53,143 bases of DNA from a bacterium. GTDB taxonomy: Bacteria > Vulcanimicrobiota > Xenobia > Xenobiales > JADMJV01. The DNA lies in NCBI GenBank assembly GCA_018266105.1, contig JAFEBA010000017.1:125173-178315 (forward strand), in the 5' to 3' direction. Numbering within the stretch: position 1 is the first letter of the stretch; every line of letters begins with the position of its first letter. The notes beneath the pieces were generated by a model. That model made no database searches. It was not told the origin of the DNA and saw nothing but the letters and a program-made list of their open reading frames with translations. Shown piece by piece: positions 48,151 through 53,143 of the stretch. The translations under genes were made by a program, and so were the position numbers.

Positions 48151-49359
48151 CGCCTCCAGCAAGCCGTCCACCTGCTGCAAGAATTGCTCTGTGGCCCCAT
48201 TGAGAAAGTCCCACTGCTCCTCCTGGATGGCTCTGGCCATGCGCTCCAAAGCCAATATTGCGACTTGACCGCCTTGCAGAACGCGTTCGCGGGTATCCTC
48301 CAGCAGGTCGAGCTCCTCTGGAGAAAGCCCTTGTTCGGGAACTTTGAGGGCCTGGAAGTCTCGTAAACCTTTGGAGAATCGCTCACGCATCTGCTGAACC
48401 TGGCCCAGTACCTCGCCCGGTTGGCGCGAACCACCTTGCAAGCCTTCCAGAGACTGGACCAGGCTTTGCACATGGGAGGGCCAGGACACCACAGCCTGAC
48501 CCAGCGCCTCCTCCACGTCGCTCAGTCGCGGCAGTTGGGCTGAGCAGTGAGCACAGCGAGCCGCCCCCAGCGGGTTTTCCTCCGAGCACATAGGGCATTG
48601 CAGGCCTGGCTGCTCTTCCTCCAGACGCTTGACCGTTTCATAGTCCTCAGTCAGTCTTTCGGCCCCACTCATGCACTGCTCAAGGCCGGCGTCCAGCGCT
48701 TCCAGGTCACCATCTCGGAGAAAGCCGGCTACAGCTTCCAGGCCCTGACCAATCTCGGCCAGACTGGCTTGCATGGAGGCGATCAATTCCCGCCAACGCT
48801 CACGGTCGGCGATCAGGGAGGGAACCTGAGGAATGCTGAAGGTCGCATTCTGATGAATCTGCTGACTGGTTTCCAGGCGCTCGGCCAGGTGCTCTTCGCT
48901 GAGTTCGCCCTGACGACAGGCCACCGCCACCCGGCAAAGTTCATGAACCCAGGGCAGCGGCGAGAACTTGGGCCGGGCTTCCTCAACGGCCTTGATGTCG
49001 GCGAAGACCTTGAGCAGCTCGACCAGCTCCTGACGAGCCGCATCCAGGTGGAGATTAGCTTCCTCCTCGCTCGGAATCAGGGCGGCCTTACAGGCCAGCT
49101 CGGCCTCATCACGCACTCCATCGATACGACGGTAGACGAGCCGAGCCTGTTGCTCCAGCTCCGGACTGGCAGGCTGAAAGTGTACCTGCTCGGCAAAATA
49201 GAACAGCACCTGTCCCATCACCAGATCCAGCTGCTGCTGCACCTTGACCAGTTCCTCGTCGGAGGAATGACCCTCCAGCATGCCCTGCACGGCCAACTGG
49301 AAATCATTGAAGGCGGGCAGGTCGGTGACGTGGTCGGGGTTTGTTGAGAATGAAATCAT
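48139..49359 (-). CDS. Helical protein with central zinc ribbon, paralogue
   Basis: 406 aa from the ATG at 49359. Long helical N-terminal part, a zinc ribbon CPMCSEENPLGAARCAHC near 260-277 with the LP that follows in both paralogues, then a helical C-terminal part with repeated LxQVxxM-type heptads. It has the same layout as the 541-aa protein at 42510-44135 but is only distantly similar. Both are outside recognised families. The frame remains open upstream to 49461 without an RBS. Confidence 0.75.
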   Translation of the reverse strand: MISFSTNPDHVTDLPAFNDFQLAVQGMLEGHSSDEELVKVQQQLDLVMGQVLFYFAEQVHFQPASPELEQQARLVYRRIDGVRDEAELACKAALIPSEEEANLHLDAARQELVELLKVFADIKAVEEARPKFSPLPWVHELCRVAVACRQGELSEEHLAERLETSQQIHQNATFSIPQVPSLIADRERWRELIASMQASLAEIGQGLEAVAGFLRDGDLEALDAGLEQCMSGAERLTEDYETVKRLEEEQPGLQCPMCSEENPLGAARCAHCSAQLPRLSDVEEALGQAVVSWPSHVQSLVQSLEGLQGGSRQPGEVLGQVQQMRERFSKGLRDFQALKVPEQGLSPEELDLLEDTRERVLQGGQVAILALERMARAIQEEQWDFLNGATEQFLQQVDGLLEALPQ

Positions 49360-49472
49360 GCGGCCGACAGTTAGCTGAAACCCCGCCCTCCTCCTGTGCT
49401 CACAACCTTGCCTTGCCTGGCCGCCAGCCTTCGGGCAGGTTGGTTGACGGCCCGGGTGCAAGGCTTGCGGTT

Positions 49473-50039
49473 ATGACTGCAGACGTGGTGGCTCAAACTC
49501 GAGCCTGGATTGAGAAAGTCGTGGTGGGTTGCAATTTTTGCCCCTTCGCGGCCCGCGAGTTGCGCCAGGGTGGGATTCGCTACCACGTGTTGAGCGAACC
49601 GATCGAGAAGCAAGCTTTCTTGGATGAGCTGGAACGCCTGGATCAAGACGCGGGCATCTCCACCACCTTTCTGATTCTGACCCAGCCTGATTTAACTTTC
49701 GACGACTACCTGCTGGTGGTGCAGCAGGCTCAGGTCTGGCTGGAGGAGGCGGACTACGAAGGAGTCTACCAACTGGCCAGCTTCCACCCTGATTACTGCT
49801 TCGCCGACAGTGTCAGTGATGACGCGGCCAATTTTACCAATCGTTCGCCTCATCCCATGCTCCACTTGCTACGTGAGGAGGCCGTGAGCGCCGCCATCGA
49901 TAGCCACGGGAACGCCGAGTCGATCCCGGCCAACAACATTCGTTTGGCCCGCCAGCACGGCCTGGCCTACATGCGCGAACTGCTCGAGAGTTGCCAGTAT
50001 TCAGGGAGAACTCCTGATGACCATCTCCGAAGTCCTTGA
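49473..50039 (+). CDS. DUF1415 family protein
   Basis: 188 aa from the ATG at 49473; the frame is open upstream to 49341. WIEKVVVGCNFCPFA at 13-27, YHVLSEP, QLASFHPDYCFADSVSDDAANFTNRSPHPMLHLLREE are the recognisable DUF1415 blocks. The conserved Cys residues and His could form an active site, but no reaction is established. Overlaps the following gene by 23 bp. Confidence 0.9.
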   Translation: MTADVVAQTRAWIEKVVVGCNFCPFAARELRQGGIRYHVLSEPIEKQAFLDELERLDQDAGISTTFLILTQPDLTFDDYLLVVQQAQVWLEEADYEGVYQLASFHPDYCFADSVSDDAANFTNRSPHPMLHLLREEAVSAAIDSHGNAESIPANNIRLARQHGLAYMRELLESCQYSGRTPDDHLRSP

Positions 50040-51756
50040 CCAACCAGGGCCGGGCCAAGTCGAAGTCTGGTTGTGCCATCGCTGGCATACACTAGGCATC
50101 GGGGATATCCCCGTAAGCACGCTGCACCGCGGATTCCTGAGCCTGCTTCTTTTCACCGACCTCCAGGCTTGGGAACTCTATCTGCACACGGAGCCGCATT
50201 CGTACGACCGCTTGACGGCTACAGGCGACGAACTCATCTCCCGGTTGCACGACCGGGCTGATTTCGACGCAATCTTTATTGACCCTCACACGCAACCCGA
50301 AAGAGCTCCCTTTCCTCCTTCCATGGTAGAGGATCTGGCGAACGCTCGTGATCCTCGGCAGGTCGTGAACGTCTTGCCGGCCCGCAGCGTAGCGGAGATA
50401 CACCATTTTTTTGAAGACCAGGGCTATCCCACTCCGGCCCACCAGATTATCGAAGAGGGAGGCCAGTTGGTGGCCCAGTACGGCTCCTTTCGCTTCAGCC
50501 TGGTGCAGGCGCAAGCCCGCCCAGCCGACTACGGCCAGGGACCCTCGCTGATTTTGTGCGCTGGCAAACTGCTTGAGCGGTTACGGAACGAGCTGCAAAG
50601 CTCAAGCTCGGCTCGTGCCCACCCCCTCGCAAGATTACGAGCCTTGCAAATTCTGGATGAGTTTGAAAAGTTACTCTTGCCGGGCACTTCCAACGTTGAC
50701 CGCGCCGCTCTGCGCTCATGCGAGGGAGCTCGCTTTGTTCGCGAACATTTCTGGTTGACTCACGACCTGGCCACCACTCGAGCCCACCTTGAAGCCCCAG
50801 CTGGCCCGCCGGAAGACTGGCGGGAGCCGACCGGTGACCTGGAAGAGGCGGTGTCGCGTCCGGCTCCAGGCCAGTTGTCGCTCCTCTTGGAGAGCCAATG
50901 GTGGGTCTGGCGCGGACAGGTCGGACTGGCTCCGATCCCGGGAGAAACCGTCTTCGCGTTCACGGGTCCGGAGCGCCTGACCGCTTTTCTCGAGCAACTT
51001 GAGCAGGCCCGTCACATGAGTGTGGACCCCGAACTGCGACACCTTGGCGACGGCTGGATGGCGGTTCCCGTGGTTCATTGGGATGATCGATATCGCAATG
51101 CATACACGACCCGGATGCGCGGGCGAGATTTACTCCATGCAGCCAGCCAGCCTGGAGCCTGCGAACTCATTCGAATGAACCCGGGCGGCGGTTTGGACTC
51201 GTCCTCTATAACCGCGAGCGATGCATTGGAAATGCTGGCCGGGCGGGATCCTCGGCCAGGGGCTTTCTTTGTAAAGGCACGTTCCCGTGCCGAAATCGAG
51301 GCTTATTTGAGCCAGAACTTCTTGAATCACCCCCAGCATCGCCAGGTAAGACTGCAGGGATGTCTGCTGGATGAGTATTCTGACAGCCGCAAGCGTTTCT
51401 ACTTCTATCCCGTTGAATTAGAATGCGCCCAGGCAGAACTGGCGCCCGGTCGGACCAGCATCCTTTGCGCCGGTTGGTGGACAAAAGTTCTGTTTACAGT
51501 GAACTCCATTTGGGAGCCTGGACTGCCCGAGCAGTGGAGACTGCAAAAGCTCTGCTGGACCGCCGAAATGCTTAAACTGGTCGACCCCACCACCGACCGA
51601 ATCCCCCAGAGCGAGGTTCGCAGCGCGAATGGGCTTTCGGCCGTACACAACAACCCGGCCTTGCTGGAAGGGGCCTGGCTGCGCGAGCTGCGGCAGAAGC
51701 TTGGGGGCGGAGTCCCGCAGCGAACAGAAGTCGAATCCAACGAAAAAGAACAATAG
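50017..51756 (+). CDS. Internally duplicated 579-aa protein, unknown
   Basis: 579 aa. The two halves are tandem copies. The first half carries LPARSVAEIHHFF, QGPSLILCAGKLLERL and LRALQILDEFEKLL (~120-225); the second has VKARSRAEIEAYL, PGRTSILCAGWWTKVL and WRLQKLCWTAEMLKLV (~420-530). The start of each half also matches (VWLCHRWHTLGIG and LLLESQWWVWRGQ). No signal peptide, catalytic motif or known domain. Overlaps DUF1415 by 23 bp. A two-domain binding protein is plausible. Confidence 0.75.
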   Translation: MTISEVLDQPGPGQVEVWLCHRWHTLGIGDIPVSTLHRGFLSLLLFTDLQAWELYLHTEPHSYDRLTATGDELISRLHDRADFDAIFIDPHTQPERAPFPPSMVEDLANARDPRQVVNVLPARSVAEIHHFFEDQGYPTPAHQIIEEGGQLVAQYGSFRFSLVQAQARPADYGQGPSLILCAGKLLERLRNELQSSSSARAHPLARLRALQILDEFEKLLLPGTSNVDRAALRSCEGARFVREHFWLTHDLATTRAHLEAPAGPPEDWREPTGDLEEAVSRPAPGQLSLLLESQWWVWRGQVGLAPIPGETVFAFTGPERLTAFLEQLEQARHMSVDPELRHLGDGWMAVPVVHWDDRYRNAYTTRMRGRDLLHAASQPGACELIRMNPGGGLDSSSITASDALEMLAGRDPRPGAFFVKARSRAEIEAYLSQNFLNHPQHRQVRLQGCLLDEYSDSRKRFYFYPVELECAQAELAPGRTSILCAGWWTKVLFTVNSIWEPGLPEQWRLQKLCWTAEMLKLVDPTTDRIPQSEVRSANGLSAVHNNPALLEGAWLRELRQKLGGGVPQRTEVESNEKEQ

Positions 51757-51904
51757 TTTACCTCTCGCCGAGCACAGTCAAGAAGCTCGAACCCTCCTTA
51801 CGGTCGTTCCGCAGGCCTGGAGATAGCTCTGTTCAACCCAGGAAAGTCTCAAGGTCTGACCTGGGTCAAGGAAAATCACACAGTCAGGCCTCATCCTGAA
51901 CTTC

Positions 51905-52675
51905 ATGGCGGCCACCGAATGGAACTGGGCTCAGCTGGATGTCAGTGAGAACCTGCAGGTCTACGTGCGTGCGTGTCTGGAGCGATATGACTTGAGCCCC
52001 TCCAGGGTTGACCTGGGTGGGAATATCCAACTGGCCTGGTCTTTCTCAAGCGACCTCCCACCAGCGCCCCTGTGCGCCGAGTTCCTCGCCCACCAGGTTG
52101 TGAGTGAGGCCCCCTTCCCCGTGCACTTTTGCCTGGGAAAGCGATTACCTGAGGACTGCCAGGCCTGGATTGACGTCGGTGCTTTTCGCCCTCTTCAGGC
52201 CAATCCGAGGATGCTGGACGCTCGACTGCTGCAAGAAGGCTATGAAAGCTCCGGGTTGTTCCAATTTCACCGTCACTATTTCGCCCAGGACCCTCATACC
52301 CCCGAGCACTGGGCTCAGACCTACGGGTTGATCGTAGCCAGCGCCTTCCCTCACTGCATTGCGCCCTTTCTTCAGGACGACTACAAGGGCTGGCAGGAGG
52401 ACGCCGGGCTGCGTCACTTTATCCGAGGGCTGCTCAGCCTGGGCTGGCATCCCCGCCACGTTGCCGGCGTGATGGCTCCCCGCCTGGGCTCGTGGGAAAT
52501 CGCCGACCTGGCCGCTCGCTGCAGCGCCGGCCTGCTCCAGCAGGGACTGGACCAGCTGGAAGGATTCGACTGTGCCTCGGTCTGCCGACTCGGCTACTGC
52601 CCACCACAACCGCGTTGTCCCCAGAGTCTGGAGGATCTAAGGGGCCACCTGAGTACCGGCAGCTGGCAGCCCTGA
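51905..52675 (+). CDS. Unknown 256-aa protein with C-terminal cysteine cluster
   Basis: 256 aa from the ATG at 51905. Mostly helical, with SAFPHCIAPFL, LGWHPRHVAGVMAPRLGSWEIADLAARC and a C-terminal cluster CASVCRLGYCPPQPRC (Cys spacing 3-4-5), which could bind zinc or an iron-sulfur cluster. The GWHPRHVAGV segment resembles a helical DNA-binding fold, but I do not name a family. The 148-bp gap upstream contains ACCCAGG...CCTGGGT as an inverted repeat and little else. Confidence 0.65.
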   Translation: MAATEWNWAQLDVSENLQVYVRACLERYDLSPSRVDLGGNIQLAWSFSSDLPPAPLCAEFLAHQVVSEAPFPVHFCLGKRLPEDCQAWIDVGAFRPLQANPRMLDARLLQEGYESSGLFQFHRHYFAQDPHTPEHWAQTYGLIVASAFPHCIAPFLQDDYKGWQEDAGLRHFIRGLLSLGWHPRHVAGVMAPRLGSWEIADLAARCSAGLLQQGLDQLEGFDCASVCRLGYCPPQPRCPQSLEDLRGHLSTGSWQP

Positions 52676-52703
52676 CGCGAGAATGGGGTGCGGGAGCCCG
52701 CTC

Positions 52704-53143
52704 ATGCGTCTGATTGCCCTTAGCACTTCGGAGATGACCACCGACCAAGCCTGGACCAGGCAACATTTTTTTAACAAACTTGCATCCTTTCGGAAGTGGA
52801 CTTTTGACGGCTTTGACTGGACACTGGATCCAAATAACAAAAAGGGGATTTCGCTTCAAATGATGTCGATGTATATGGGTGGCCCCCAGATGATGATGGG
52901 CCCCCAGATGATGATGGGCGGCATGGGCTGTATGGGGGGCTTCGGCAACCCGATGCAGATGATGATGATGCAGATGATGCAGCTCATGATGCAGATGATG
53001 GGCCAAATGATGGGTCAAATGGGCGGCCAGATGAACCCCCAGATGGCCTTCCAACAGGGCATGATGGACGGCATGAACGCCGCCCGCATGGGCAATATGA
53101 TGGGCAACAACTTCGGCTCGCCGATGGGTGGAATGCCCTTTGG
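52704..53143 (+). CDS. Methionine-rich protein (3' end beyond window)
   Basis: Open from the ATG at 52704 to the window edge with no stop. The first 52 codons are ordinary; from 52860 about 36 of 94 codons are ATG, mixed with Gly, Gln and Pro (MMMGPQMMMGG, MQMMMMQMMQLMMQMMGQMMG), and the few Cys and Phe make it glutamine/glycine/methionine low-complexity. A separate start at 52860 is also possible, with a weak TTGACT...TAACAA promoter upstream of it. Met-rich stretches bind copper(I) or silver in some periplasmic proteins, but there is no signal peptide here. Function unknown. Confidence 0.7.
   Translation, partial: MRLIALSTSEMTTDQAWTRQHFFNKLASFRKWTFDGFDWTLDPNNKKGISLQMMSMYMGGPQMMMGPQMMMGGMGCMGGFGNPMQMMMMQMMQLMMQMMGQMMGQMGGQMNPQMAFQQGMMDGMNAARMGNMMGNNFGSPMGGMPF

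Noticed and set aside
51757..51904. An operator in the gap before the 256-aa gene
   Set aside because: ACCCAGG/CCTGGGT with a 17-bp loop is short and not near a promoter that I can identify.

Overview
This is a bacterial chromosome segment with high GC, dense short-spaced genes, many GTG/TTG starts and many 1-4 bp overlaps. I see no tRNA or rRNA operon, IS element, phage or CRISPR. The lineage cannot be fixed from the sequence. The gene types (WD40-fused Ser/Thr kinase, several GHKL/Hpt/receiver proteins, glycine-zipper proteins, a bacterial HerA-NurA pair, a Ro/TROVE protein) suggest a deep-branching or uncultivated phylum (Eremiobacterota/Xenobia, Cyanobacteria-like or Planctomycete-like) rather than a proteobacterium or firmicute. 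That placement is a weak inference.

1-9.2 kb is the most unusual part. On the minus strand, read from 7.85 kb down, there is a near-consensus promoter, a structured leader with an intrinsic terminator, a 66-aa ubiquitin-like protein ending in Gly, two tandem RNAs with repeated end sequences and tRNA-like arms (Y-RNA-like), a Ro/TROVE-VWA protein, an unknown 267-aa protein, a ThiF/E1-like adenylating enzyme and a JAB/JAMM peptidase. I read this as a candidate Ro-Y RNA complex coupled to a ubiquitin-like conjugation/deconjugation module. Beyond a small secreted protein (plus strand) lie a rhodanese, a NurA nuclease and a HerA ATPase. On the plus strand at 8 kb is a RelA/SpoT-reminiscent protein.

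9.2-31 kb is mostly housekeeping and accessory enzymes. In order: a gluzincin metalloprotease, an esterase, an ATP-grasp ligase, a DEAD-box helicase, an AlkD-like glycosylase, a HyuA-like ATPase with a permease, a WD40 kinase coupled to an M61-PDZ protease, YjbQ, a type IIA topoisomerase pair, a secreted FSNP-repeat protein, a lipid kinase and a B12-binding radical SAM protein.

31-44 kb is a regulatory and structural block. It holds a glycine-zipper/coiled-coil protein, two divergent GHKL-like paralogues, and a contiguous phosphorelay: a REC-Hpt-REC-Hpt scaffold with a degenerate HisKA segment, a lone Hpt, a lone receiver and a membrane hybrid kinase with two receivers. A cupin, a STAS-like protein and a zinc-ribbon/helical protein follow.

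44-53 kb holds an M23 peptidase, a short SIR2-like protein without zinc cysteines, a rhomboid protease, a second glycine-zipper protein, an inositol monophosphatase-type enzyme, a paralogue of the zinc-ribbon protein, DUF1415, an internally duplicated 579-aa protein, a 256-aa protein with a C-terminal cysteine cluster, and a methionine-rich protein cut by the window end. Bases 1-44 hold nothing recognisable.
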